In this document: positions 1 through 6,650 of the stretch, piece by piece
How positions within the stretch are numbered: the first letter of the stretch is position 1
Layout of the letters: every line of letters starts with the position of its first letter
IMG/VR virus record: IMGVR_UViG_3300009103_001934
Coordinates: 114,488 to 178,487 of that record
Length of the DNA: 64,000 nucleotides
Direction: 5' to 3' (one strand)
Source: a virus
The notes under the pieces: generated by a model
What the model was told of the DNA's origin: nothing
What the model saw: only the letters and a program-made list of their open reading frames with translations
Databases searched by the model: none
Made by a program: the position numbers and the translations under genes

Positions 1-22
1 CCAAGGGCATCGTCGCGGAATC

Positions 23-1036
23 ATGGGCAAAGTATTGCCTTACATTCTGGAACAGGAGAAGAATGTCTATTTAATTAAATTTAATAGCGAGGCAGAGAAG
101 AAGCGTTGGAAAGCGTATGCGGGTTTCGACACTAAAATGCTCAAATTGAGCGAGATGGAGAAACGTCCGTTGAGTGATTTCGCTGGATACTCTGCTGCTC
201 CTGCTGGTTCTGGAGTGGGTGAGAAGAACAAAAAGCACTCTGCAAAGTGTTTCACGTTCAAATTCGACCACAAGGGACAGTATTGGGACAGAAAGAAGTC
301 CTCTTGGTGGAGCATCGCAGACGTAGACGTAGCAGACACTAGCGAAACGCGAGTGTACGTTATCCTAGACCAATTCCAAGCAGAGAGGAATAATGGCGAT
401 GGATACCCAACTACCGAAGTACCTAACAAGATTAAGGAACTGAAGAACTGCTTTGAGCAAGCTCATATCCCCTTCCCCGAAAACGTGTATGGGTTCAAGC
501 TCAAGAATCGTAGTGATGTGGAAGGTAAGGACGGTTGGATTACCCTCTGGGATTACATCCAAGTCACGCTCAAGGAGAAGCTCAAGGACGGTGAGTATGA
601 ATTGGCATGGGCCGATATGCTGGAATTGAAGGCACTTGAGAATGACCGTGACCTTGTGGAAGATTACTGGAATTGGGACGCTAAAGGACTCCTGACGCAA
701 TTAAGAGCCTCCATAGAGGATATGGCACTCAAGGATGCAGAAGGTTCTGCTCATGCGTTAGCGTGTAATTTCGGGCTAATGAAGGCACGTTCTGGACGCG
801 ATGGCGTTGAGACAATCAAGAACCTTTGCTCTCAATTCGGCATCGAAGTGAATCTGAAGGGTAAACCATCATTTCCGCTCATAAAAGAGTTCAAAAAGGC
901 ACTGAAACGCTACCCGATGCTCAAGCACATCAAATCCGATGTGTGGAGGCACGGCAAAGTGCAAGGTATGAAGGAAATCGTCAACTACATCAATCTGGTT
1001 GACGTATGTAACCAATCCTCAAGCACAGAGGAGTAA
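23..1036 (+). CDS. Hypothetical protein, possibly 5'-truncated
   Basis: This 337-residue soluble protein is not recognised. No signal peptide, membrane segment or known catalytic motif is visible. The N-terminal third holds a short hydrophobic, aromatic-rich segment (VYLIKFN) and a run with WDRKKSSWW; the rest is largely charged and helical. The reading frame stays open upstream to the window edge (no stop in positions 2-22), so the ATG at 23 is only the first visible start and the protein may be longer. A GC-rich hairpin follows the stop. Function cannot be assigned. Confidence 0.75.
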   Translation: MGKVLPYILEQEKNVYLIKFNSEAEKKRWKAYAGFDTKMLKLSEMEKRPLSDFAGYSAAPAGSGVGEKNKKHSAKCFTFKFDHKGQYWDRKKSSWWSIADVDVADTSETRVYVILDQFQAERNNGDGYPTTEVPNKIKELKNCFEQAHIPFPENVYGFKLKNRSDVEGKDGWITLWDYIQVTLKEKLKDGEYELAWADMLELKALENDRDLVEDYWNWDAKGLLTQLRASIEDMALKDAEGSAHALACNFGLMKARSGRDGVETIKNLCSQFGIEVNLKGKPSFPLIKEFKKALKRYPMLKHIKSDVWRHGKVQGMKEIVNYINLVDVCNQSSSTEE

Positions 1037-1042
1037 AAAACA

Positions 1043-1083
1043 GGGGGGCGTGAGGGTTTAGTAGGTTTTCCCTCGCGCTCCCC
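1043..1083 (+). terminator. GC-rich hairpin after first gene
   Basis: An inverted repeat pairs GGGGGGCGTGAGGG with CCCTCGCGCTCCCC around a 13-nt loop. A clear U-tract is missing (GTCTTAAAA follows), so it may be a weak terminator or an mRNA-stabilising hairpin. Confidence 0.5.
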
Positions 1084-1133
1084 GTCTTAAAAAACGAACA
1101 AAAAAACTAATTAAATTAATTTTATTAAGAAAA

Positions 1134-1544
1134 ATGGAAAACAACGAACTATCAAAAACGGAAAAGCTCGACGTAGCACTCCAAAGTCATAAGTTCTACA
1201 ATCACCAGTGCGTAGAATTAGAGAAGAAAATCAACATTAAGATTGATAGCATTTTTCAAACAGAAGAAACAGGAAAGAATATAAGTAAGAAAGATATTTT
1301 CGAGACGGTTGGTTTGGTAAATCAACTACTCTCCCTGTCAAGTAAGTATATGATGGAAGGCAAAAATGTTGTAAGTGAGTTAGAAAAAGTAGACCCAAAA
1401 GAAATTGAAGCGGATTTTGCAAAAGTAATGAAAAAGCAATTAACCGCGATGAACGAAAAACAAGAGGCAATTCACGATAGAGTGAGAGAGATACAACAAA
1501 TGCTGATTGAGATGTATAATGTTGATGAAGATGATACTTTTTAG
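1134..1544 (+). CDS. Hypothetical coiled-coil protein
   Basis: This is a 136-residue, Lys/Glu-rich, all-helical protein with heptad-like stretches, notably in the middle (IFETVGLVNQLLSLSSKYM) and from about residue 85 to the acidic C-terminus (DEDDTF). No catalytic motif or membrane segment is seen. It lies between the first gene and the RIIB-like gene, each with its own signals. A structural or adaptor role is possible, but no family is recognised. Confidence 0.75.
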   Translation: MENNELSKTEKLDVALQSHKFYNHQCVELEKKINIKIDSIFQTEETGKNISKKDIFETVGLVNQLLSLSSKYMMEGKNVVSELEKVDPKEIEADFAKVMKKQLTAMNEKQEAIHDRVREIQQMLIEMYNVDEDDTF

Positions 1545-1554
1545 TAAAAAAGAC

Positions 1555-1583
1555 TTGTGTTAGAATAGGAAATCGACTAGAAT
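1555..1583 (+). promoter_or_regulatory. sigma70-type promoter for RIIB-like gene
   Basis: TTGTGT at 1555-1560 and TAGAAT at 1578-1583 are separated by 17 nt. The leader to the ATG at 1607 contains GAGG as a ribosome-binding site. Confidence 0.6.
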
Positions 1584-1606
1584 AGAAAGATAGAGGAAAC
1601 AAAATT

Positions 1607-2416
1607 ATGATACCGCACATATTAACAGAAAACAGTCTGACAGTGGTGATAAATGGTCAGGCTCAAACCATGAACAGTGACCATCCAGCTTGGGAACAAG
1701 CGAAGGATGCACTCAAGAGTTCCGAATGGGAACGGCTTGAGAAGATGTTCGATGTGTCTCATGCCGTAGAGGATTACCTCGACGATGATGCCAACATCGA
1801 GGTAAAGGACGGAGCAGTATTCTACGGGGGCGAATCCGTTCATAACTATTGCGTAGACAAGATTCTCGATTTCATGCGGGATGGTCTACCATATCAACCC
1901 TTGGTTAAATTCCTTGGAAAGCTCATGGCGAATCCCTCTCGTCGTGCCACAGAGGAGTTGTATCGGTTCTTGGAGCATAAATCCATGCCCCTGACCCCAG
2001 AAGGCAACTTCCTCGCTTACAAAGGCGTGACGAACGATTTCAAGGATTGTTATAGCCGCAAGTTTGACAACTCTGTTGGACAGACCTTGAGCATGATTCG
2101 TAACAGTGTTTGCGATGATGCCAATATCGGTTGCTCTAACGGGTTTCATGCTGGCAGTTATGAATATGCCAAGGGTTACGCTTCTAGCGGGGGCAATCTG
2201 ATGATTGTGGAAATTGACCCATCTGATGTGGTCAGCGTCCCTCACGATTGCGACTGTCAGAAGTTGCGTACTGCGTCATATAAAGTCGTAGGTCACATGG
2301 AGAGTATCGACGCTCCCCCGCTGGACGATGGTATCAATTACGACTATTACTCCGACGAGGAGAATGAGGCATACGCCGAAGGGTACGAACAAGCCAAAAA
2401 GGACTTGGGGTACTAG
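1607..2416 (+). CDS. rIIB: RIIB-like protein
   Basis: This 269-residue protein resembles the RIIB family of T4-like and other lytic phages. The recognisable block is residues about 125-225: an LAYKGV segment, a conserved region around SRKFDNSVGQ, a GFHAGSYEYAKGY segment, then VEIDPSDVVSVPHDC and KLR..YKVVGH. In T4, RIIB works with RIIA at the membrane in lysis inhibition and exclusion phenotypes; the molecular role is unclear. The C-terminus is acidic (YDYYSDEENE). No RIIA-like gene is visible in this window. It has its own promoter and a terminator directly downstream, so it is probably a single-gene unit. Confidence 0.85.
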   Translation: MIPHILTENSLTVVINGQAQTMNSDHPAWEQAKDALKSSEWERLEKMFDVSHAVEDYLDDDANIEVKDGAVFYGGESVHNYCVDKILDFMRDGLPYQPLVKFLGKLMANPSRRATEELYRFLEHKSMPLTPEGNFLAYKGVTNDFKDCYSRKFDNSVGQTLSMIRNSVCDDANIGCSNGFHAGSYEYAKGYASSGGNLMIVEIDPSDVVSVPHDCDCQKLRTASYKVVGHMESIDAPPLDDGINYDYYSDEENEAYAEGYEQAKKDLGY

Positions 2417-2422
2417 AAGCAC

Positions 2423-2450
2423 GGGGGGCGGGGAATAAACCCCGCTCCCC
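2423..2450 (+). terminator. Terminator after RIIB-like gene
   Basis: GGGGGGCGGGG pairs with CCCCGCTCCCC across a short AATAAA loop and is followed by an AT/T-rich tract (ATATTATTTTT). Confidence 0.8.
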
Positions 2451-2533
2451 ATATTATTTTTATTATTTTAATTAGCAAGTGCGGTTAATTGACTGAACTT
2501 TCATACCTTATACATATACAAAGGAACCTACTT

Positions 2534-2629
2534 ATGATGAAATTACAACCTTATAGATATACCTTAACATATAATGGAATTTATTTTCTTTGTGGCGTTC
2601 TTTATTTGGTTTATGAAGAACGGAGATGA
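2534..2629 (+). CDS. Putative 31-residue membrane microprotein
   Basis: This short ORF starts at a doubled ATGATG with AAGGA 8 nt upstream. The product, MMKLQPYRYTLTYNG then IYFLCGVLYLVYEERR, has one potential membrane segment and a basic tail. It overlaps another hydrophobic short ORF (2574-2657) in a different frame, and only one may be real. The Shine-Dalgarno signal favours this one. Confidence 0.4.
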   Translation: MMKLQPYRYTLTYNGIYFLCGVLYLVYEERR

Positions 2630-2657
2630 CTTATTCGGAGGGATGGGGGGAGATTAA
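2574..2657 (+). CDS. Putative 27-residue membrane microprotein
   Basis: The ORF encodes MEFIFFVAFFIWFMKNG followed by an acidic, Gly-rich tail (DDLFGGMGGD), the layout of a small single-pass membrane protein. No Shine-Dalgarno is visible before it. It resembles the N-terminus of the microprotein at 10010 (MEFIVLVAIGLYF), which mildly supports it. A G6A/TC6 hairpin follows at about 2644-2670. The rest of the 2660-2890 interval shows only AT-rich sequence without a convincing gene. Confidence 0.35.
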   Translation: MEFIFFVAFFIWFMKNGDDLFGGMGGD

Positions 2658-2878
2658 ATCCCCCCTTTCCCCCACTTTCCTCCCCTTTTCCCCACTTTAT
2701 CTTCAACAAATTCACATCCAAAATATACCTAGACAGACAGTAGTAATAGAAAGAAAGAATAAAGGTATTACTTATTGTCATATATTACGGGTCTGCGCGA
2801 TTTATATTTATTAAAATATATTTAATTAATTTAATCTATTTATATAAGCAGGGGCAAAAATCATCTTATTATATTATA

Positions 2879-2889
2879 GTGTATTTATT
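2879..2889 (+). promoter_or_regulatory. GTGTA-type motif before metallopeptidase gene
   Basis: GTGTATTTATT lies just before the ATG at 2893. It resembles the GTGTAATA motif found before many late-region genes. A conventional -35 box is not evident. Confidence 0.4.
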
Positions 2890-2892
2890 TAT

Positions 2893-3144
2893 ATGGCTAA
2901 TAGTCATAAAATTAAAGTTGTTGACAAACCTTTAGGTAGACAGAAGGCAGTAGGACAGGCTTATACAGAAGCAAGAGTAATTGAAATAGACCCAAGACAA
3001 AAAAGTAAAGCATATTTAGATACATTAATACATGAAATGCTTCATGTCTATAATCCAGAGTGGTCTGAAAACAAAGTTACTAAAACTGCAAATGAAATGA
3101 CTGAAATTATTTGGCAAAAAAATTATAGAAGAATCAAAAGATAA
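2893..3144 (+). CDS. Small HExxH zincin-like metallopeptidase
   Basis: This 83-residue protein carries HEMLH at residues 47-51, a zinc-metallopeptidase signature, preceded by a helix (YLDTLI) and followed by an acidic segment (PEWSENK) that could supply a third ligand. The size and spacing resemble minimal SprT-like or phage zincin domains; the exact family is uncertain. In such enzymes the two His bind zinc and the Glu activates water. It is a single gene in an AT-rich stretch. The substrate is unknown. Confidence 0.7.
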   Translation: MANSHKIKVVDKPLGRQKAVGQAYTEARVIEIDPRQKSKAYLDTLIHEMLHVYNPEWSENKVTKTANEMTEIIWQKNYRRIKR

Positions 3145-3202
3145 TTAGCCGCCAATTTTAATTATTTTATTTATTAAATTTAGGTTCGACGAATGTGACC
3201 TC

Positions 3203-3301
3203 GAAATATAGCAGGTTCGACTAGGGTGATGGTGAAATATAGCAAAAATGAAAATGACTTCGAACATTTTGACCTCGAAATATAGCGCGGCGAAATATAG
3301 C
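3203..3301 (+). repeat. Four direct repeats of GAAATATAGC
   Basis: GAAATATAGC occurs at 3203-3212, 3234-3243, 3277-3286 and 3292-3301, some preceded by CCTC. A GGTTCGAC element also occurs twice nearby. The surrounding 3145-3494 interval has no convincing gene. The arrangement is iteron-like and could be a replication or repressor site. Confidence 0.8.
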
Positions 3302-3349
3302 CCCATCTCCACTGGAATGTCAAGAAAAAAATGCCCCAGACCCGTCCTT

Positions 3350-3362
3350 GAGAATGAGTCTC
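3350..3362. repeat. GAGAC-type palindrome
   Basis: GAGAATGAGTCTC is an imperfect palindrome related to the GAGAC..GTCTC elements that follow the GGGACCGGTCCC palindromes at 11.9-15.3 kb. Confidence 0.5.
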
Positions 3363-3455
3363 ATTTGCGATTTTTAAGAAAATAACAAAGAAAAATGCTA
3401 ATTTTATTCATTTTAATAATTTTAATTGCAATTATAGATATTTTTACGAATAATC

Positions 3456-3484
3456 TTGACACAAATTAGGAAATAGTTCAATAT
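3456..3484 (+). promoter_or_regulatory. sigma70-type promoter
   Basis: TTGACA at 3456-3461 is 17 nt from CAATAT at 3479-3484. The ATG at 3495 is 10 nt downstream, leaving a leader of only a few nucleotides. Confidence 0.6.
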
Positions 3485-3494
3485 ATTTAATAAC

Positions 3495-3734
3495 ATGACT
3501 GCTCCCAAAAAGAAAACCAAGAAAAATAAATATAAGTTAGATGAAGCTGGACTAAAACTCGCCCAACGCTACGAAATGGCATGGCATAAGTTGTTTTATT
3601 CTAAAAGTAGATGGACACAAGAAGAAATAATTAATGAGCCGCATGGTAGACACGCGAATGAGTTTGCCAAGGAAGTAAGAAGGATGGCAGAGAACAATAG
3701 TATAGATATAAAAGTAAGTGGGAAGATTTATTAA
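3495..3734 (+). CDS. Hypothetical small basic protein
   Basis: This 79-residue, Lys-rich protein starts with a basic tail (APKKKTKKNKYK) and is otherwise helical with a few aromatics. There is no Shine-Dalgarno, and the start lies just downstream of a -10 box. The basic N-terminus could contact nucleic acid. No family is recognised. Confidence 0.65.
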   Translation: MTAPKKKTKKNKYKLDEAGLKLAQRYEMAWHKLFYSKSRWTQEEIINEPHGRHANEFAKEVRRMAENNSIDIKVSGKIY

Positions 3735-3758
3735 ATTTAATTTTATTATTTTATTTAC

Positions 3759-3787
3759 TTGACCTCAACTTGGATAACCCTTATACT
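3759..3787 (+). promoter_or_regulatory. sigma70-type promoter
   Basis: TTGACC at 3759-3764 and TATACT at 3782-3787 are 17 nt apart, directly upstream of the ATG at 3797. Confidence 0.75.
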
Positions 3788-3796
3788 GGTTGAAGG

Positions 3797-4084
3797 ATGA
3801 ACGAAAAGAAAAAACGTAAATCGGGTGCGGGTCGGAAGAAAGGGAGCGTTAGCTTCTGTATGGTTCCCCTCACAGAGTTAGTATCCAAACTGCCTAGCGG
3901 GGCAATTATCGTAGTGAGTAGGAAGTTCTGCGAATCTATGGGTATCGAGGGGCAACCTGTCGTATCCACGCCGACCATGATGATGCCTCTTGCTACTGCT
4001 GCCAAAGCTAATGCCGTACAGGTTACTGACTTGAATGAAAGTAAGAAAGAAACCGCGCCAGACTTTAGCGTTGACAACTGGTAA
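3797..4084 (+). CDS. Hypothetical basic-tail protein
   Basis: This 95-residue protein has a basic N-terminus (KKKRKSGAGRKKGS), like phage and bacterial DNA-binding tails, followed by a small mixed domain (VPLTELVSKLPSGAIIVVSRKF) and a Met/Ala-rich stretch. The RuvB-like ATPase gene follows 23 nt later with no terminator between, so the two are probably co-transcribed. A role as a DNA-binding partner of that ATPase is only an inference. Confidence 0.7.
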   Translation: MNEKKKRKSGAGRKKGSVSFCMVPLTELVSKLPSGAIIVVSRKFCESMGIEGQPVVSTPTMMMPLATAAKANAVQVTDLNESKKETAPDFSVDNW

Positions 4085-4107
4085 GAAATCCCTTACAATT
4101 AAAGACG

Positions 4108-5082
4108 ATGAGTGAAACCTACTTCCCAGATATAATTGGTCAGAACCGTGTCAAAAAAGCGTTGGGCTTTTATATTGACGGTTATCAAGAAACGAATTGC
4201 ATACCGCATCTGATGTTTACTGCACCTCGCGGGTGCGGCAAGACTACGATGGCAACTGCTATGGCAAAGAACCTTGTTGGGCCTGACGGTGCGATTAAGC
4301 CTCTTATTACTATCAACTGTTCTACCATCAAGAGCCTCAAGCAGTTTTTCAATATGATTGTGATACCTCATATGGTTGAGCGTGATGCCACCGTGCTGTT
4401 TGACGAATGTTCTGAATTGCCCAAGGATGTGACGATGGCACTACTGACCATCACCAACCCTAATCCAGAGAACCAGAACGAGTTCTCCTATGAGGACTAT
4501 AACGTGGTGTTTGACTTTCGCCGCTTGAGCTTCATGTTCGCCACTACCGAAGGGCAAAGTATCTTCCATGCACTCATGGACAGAATGGAGCGCATCGACT
4601 TGGAAGAATATAAGTTAGATGAACTTGGTAAGATTGTGTTGCTTGGATTAGACGGTTATACTGTCGAGCAAAAAACGCTAGAGAGTATTTCTAACGTCCT
4701 GCGAGGCAACGCCCGTGCTGGTCAGAAAATGGCGATGAAGATGCGCCTATACCTTGATGCTAAAGGTCAGACTCATTTTGCCGACAAGGATTGGAAGGAA
4801 CTTATGGACAAGCTCGGTATCCTGCCGCTTGGCATCTCCGTCCAAGAACTCAACCTCATGCGTTACATGGCGCGGAAGAAGGCAACTCGCCTTACCGAAC
4901 TCGCCGCAATCACTGGACTCTCCAAGGGAGCAATCCAAAAAGATTATGAGTTATATCTCTCCAAAATGGGTCTAATGGAGATACAACCAGAGGGTCGCTC
5001 CCTCACAACAAAAGGATTGGAGTATCTTAATGACCTCGATGGAGTTAAAAAGAACAAGTCTAACAAGGCTAGTAAAAAATAA
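4108..5082 (+). CDS. RuvB-like AAA+ ATPase
   Basis: This 324-residue protein resembles the Holliday-junction motor RuvB. It opens with a DIIGQNRVKKAL motif, has Walker A APRGCGKTT (39-47) and Walker B TVLFDECSE (95-102), a sensor-like FMFATTEG, and a C-terminal winged-helix-like region (TRLTELAAITGLSKGAIQKDY). RuvB drives branch migration as a hexamer on DNA; a phage version would act in recombination or replication. RuvA and RuvC partners are not seen here. It is about the length of cellular RuvB. A clamp-loader-like or other AAA+ role cannot be excluded. Confidence 0.8.
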   Translation: MSETYFPDIIGQNRVKKALGFYIDGYQETNCIPHLMFTAPRGCGKTTMATAMAKNLVGPDGAIKPLITINCSTIKSLKQFFNMIVIPHMVERDATVLFDECSELPKDVTMALLTITNPNPENQNEFSYEDYNVVFDFRRLSFMFATTEGQSIFHALMDRMERIDLEEYKLDELGKIVLLGLDGYTVEQKTLESISNVLRGNARAGQKMAMKMRLYLDAKGQTHFADKDWKELMDKLGILPLGISVQELNLMRYMARKKATRLTELAAITGLSKGAIQKDYELYLSKMGLMEIQPEGRSLTTKGLEYLNDLDGVKKNKSNKASKK

Positions 5083-5332
5083 ATATAAAATAGATGATGA
5101 GCCTATACGGATGTCTGATTACGAATGGCGCGGCACATTAAATAATAGTGATTTATTTGTAGTTATTAAATATAACCTTGGTGCTTGGAAAGTAAAATAT
5201 GCTGAAACAGAATACGATCTAAATAATGTAGATTATATATATGTAGCGCAAGAATGGAGTCCGATGAAGTATATTATAAATAAAGATAAGATAGAAATAA
5301 ATAACTTAATAACATTTTTAGGATGGAAATAA
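5030..5332 (+). CDS. Hypothetical protein overlapping RuvB-like gene
   Basis: This 100-residue protein has beta-rich, aromatic composition (DYEWRGTL, WKVKYAE, DYIYVAQEW). The ATG at 5030 has GGAG 7 nt upstream, so this start is preferred, although it overlaps the RuvB-like gene by 53 nt; an internal start at 5111 would avoid the overlap. It is expected to be translated from the same mRNA. No family is recognised. Confidence 0.65.
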   Translation: MTSMELKRTSLTRLVKNKYKIDDEPIRMSDYEWRGTLNNSDLFVVIKYNLGAWKVKYAETEYDLNNVDYIYVAQEWSPMKYIINKDKIEINNLITFLGWK

Positions 5333-5344
5333 ATAAAAATAAAC

Positions 5345-5373
5345 TTGAATTTAGTCAGGAAGTAGGCTAATAT
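5345..5373 (+). promoter_or_regulatory. sigma70-type promoter of small RNA
   Basis: TTGAAT at 5345-5350 and TAATAT at 5368-5373 are 17 nt apart. Transcription would start near 5380 and run into a terminator about 70 nt later. Confidence 0.65.
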
Positions 5374-5379
5374 ATAGAT

Positions 5380-5451
5380 GTGGGTGCAACGCCCACAGTT
5401 CGTTCATCATCATCGAATCCTCCTGCGGGAAACTGCGGGGGGATTTTTTTT
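5380..5451 (+). ncRNA. Candidate ~70-nt small RNA
   Basis: A predicted short transcript holds a 5' hairpin (GTGGG/CCCAC) and ends in a hairpin (ATCCTCCTGC with GCGGGGGGAT, 5417-5444) followed by eight T residues, a typical intrinsic terminator. A 28-codon ORF (MWVQRPQFVHHHR...) starts at 5378, only 4 nt after the -10, so it could instead be a leader peptide. No gene follows in the next kilobase, which fits a stand-alone RNA better than an attenuator. Confidence 0.5.
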
Positions 5452-5621
5452 GTATTTTCTTTAAAACAGTGTAAATAATAATAAGACCTTGCTAAATAAA
5501 TAAATAAGGCAAGCTCAACAGGTTATGTTCAAATAAGCTTTGTAGAATAGGTTCGTCAAATATAGAACTGAAATAAAGTAAAAATAAAACAGGCCCAAAT
5601 AAGGTAAGGTTTAAACTAAAT

Positions 5622-5669
5622 GAGAGTCAATCTCAACGTCCCTCCTTTATGCTAATGAGACTCATTCTC
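5622..5669. repeat. Two GAGAC-type palindromes and half a GGGACCGGTCCC site
   Basis: GAGAGTCAATCTC (5622-5634) and GAGACTCATTCTC (5657-5669) are imperfect palindromes of the same class as those at 11.9-15.3 kb. A right half-site ACCGGTCCCG follows at about 5677, suggesting a degenerate copy of the same module. The 5452-5620 stretch shows nothing else I can support. Confidence 0.5.
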
Positions 5670-5710
5670 AATTTCACCGGTCCCGATGTTGGCAATCAAA
5701 ATTCCAAGAA

Positions 5711-5793
5711 AATGATCGACAAACTATTTTGCCGCTCACGAATGATCGACAAACAAATTTGCCAATCAAAATCTTCCCAAAATGATCGACAAA
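5711..5793 (+). repeat. Three direct repeats of AATGATCGACAAA
   Basis: AATGATCGACAAA occurs at 5711-5723, 5741-5753 and 5781-5793. A second element, G(G/C)CAATCAAAAT, occurs at 5691 and 5761. The repeats lie directly upstream of the strong promoter of the structured RNA. They look like iterons or an operator array. Confidence 0.85.
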
Positions 5794-5810
5794 AAAAAGT
5801 AAAAAAAGGC

Positions 5811-5839
5811 TTGCACTAAAATGGGATGTACGGTATACT
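5811..5839 (+). promoter_or_regulatory. Strong sigma70-type promoter of structured RNA
   Basis: TTGCAC at 5811-5816 and TATACT at 5834-5839 are separated by 17 nt. No ORF follows; the transcript would cover the structured region beginning near 5846. Confidence 0.75.
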
Positions 5840-5845
5840 ATTAAA

Positions 5846-6328
5846 ACAGTGAGGGTAACACCTCCACGATCTTTGAGACAATTTAAGAAGGCGACTGTGG
5901 TAGTCCTCACGCAAGTGAGTGCCCTCGCGGGAAAGCCCCCAGTGGAAGCGCGACGAAACTGGACGGTGATACGATACCGGAGGGATGGGGTTCGACTCCT
6001 CACGCCCTAACAATTTAAGCCTTGGGTGACGGAACAAACGTCCGACAGAGGAAACGGCCCAAGCAATTTTTACTCCGGCGACGGTTGGAGTAAGGGAATG
6101 GCTGAATAACCCTCCATCATAAGGGGTAAGGCACAGGGCCGCGCGTTAGAGTGCAATCGTATGAGGCGCGTGGTTCTGGTAGACTGGTAAACTTGAACTG
6201 TATTGTGCACTGGTCTTGATGGTAATGCAGCAATCCATCTTCCCATTAATTTAGCATAATCCTGAGGTTGGTGAAAACCATTAAAGAGATATTAAGCAAC
6301 AACGCCGAAATCCGCCTCTGATTTTTTT
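5846..6328 (+). ncRNA. Large structured RNA candidate (~480 nt)
   Basis: The region has no plausible ORF but many designed-looking helices: CTCAC-GCAA-GTGAG with a GNRA tetraloop (5906-5919); a perfect tRNA-like T-arm, TGGGG-TTCGACT-CCTCA (5986-6002); a three-way junction closed by CTTGGG/CCCAAG (6021-6063) with inner GACG/CGTC and CCG/CGG hairpins; TTACTCC/GGAGTAA (6070-6093); and a long wobble-containing helix near 6180-6220. CAATTTAAG occurs at 5879 and 6011. A T8 run at 6321-6328 is a possible 3' end. Large ornate phage RNAs such as GOLLD and ROOL are possible relatives, but I cannot match the sequence to either from memory. Confidence 0.6.
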
Positions 6329-6348
6329 TGCCCTAATGTTAATTTTTT

Positions 6349-6386
6349 GCTTGACACGCCGGGACCGGTCCCGGCGCCTGTCAAGC
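6349..6386. terminator. GGGACCGGTCCC module 1, bidirectional hairpin
   Basis: GCTTGACA and TGTCAAGC bracket a perfect 20-bp palindrome, CGCCGGGACCGGTCCCGGCG. T-runs lie on both outer sides (TTTTTT before, CTTTTTTT after), so it should terminate transcription in both directions. It is followed by TTATTCACA, a DnaA-box-like nonamer (6392-6400). The interval 6401-6570 shows no gene. Confidence 0.8.
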
Positions 6387-6575
6387 TTTTTTTATTCACA
6401 GCCTGTGAGAATTTCTTAAAAAGGGGCGATTTCTCCGGTGTGAAATTCGGCGTATATAAGAAACTATTTGACCCCATACCCTGCAAAAACAGTGTCAAGC
6501 TCAAAAACAATTACCCTATATAAACGCATTTAATTAGCCTAATTAAAAAAGATGTGTGTGACGTGCATTTTTTTC

Positions 6576-6604
6576 TTGCCAGTGATTAGGAAGTGTGAGA
6601 TAAT
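6576..6604 (+). promoter_or_regulatory. sigma70-type promoter
   Basis: TTGCCA at 6576-6581 and GATAAT at 6599-6604 are 17 nt apart. The leader is about 40 nt and contains AGAGAACGAACT before the ATG; a GAACGAACT element also precedes the gene at 10215. Confidence 0.7.
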
Positions 6605-6650
6605 GGTTTTAGTCGATTGAGACATAACTACTAACGAAAGAGAACGAACT

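Noticed and set aside
2626-2814. 62-codon ORF after the membrane microproteins
   Set aside because: Low-complexity Pro/Leu-rich start from C/T runs, overlapping other short ORFs, with no ribosome-binding site.
3350-5669. Fur-box-like sequences (TGAGAATGAGTCTCATT type)
   Set aside because: They resemble Fur sites superficially, but the same palindrome family occurs in the phage cassettes with other centres, so a phage operator is more likely.
5986-6002. tRNA or tmRNA T-arm (TGGGG-TTCGACT-CCTCA)
   Set aside because: The T-arm is perfect, but no 5' acceptor strand complementary to CGCCCTA, no D-arm or anticodon arm at the right distance, and no tag-peptide ORF are found. It is treated as part of the large structured RNA.
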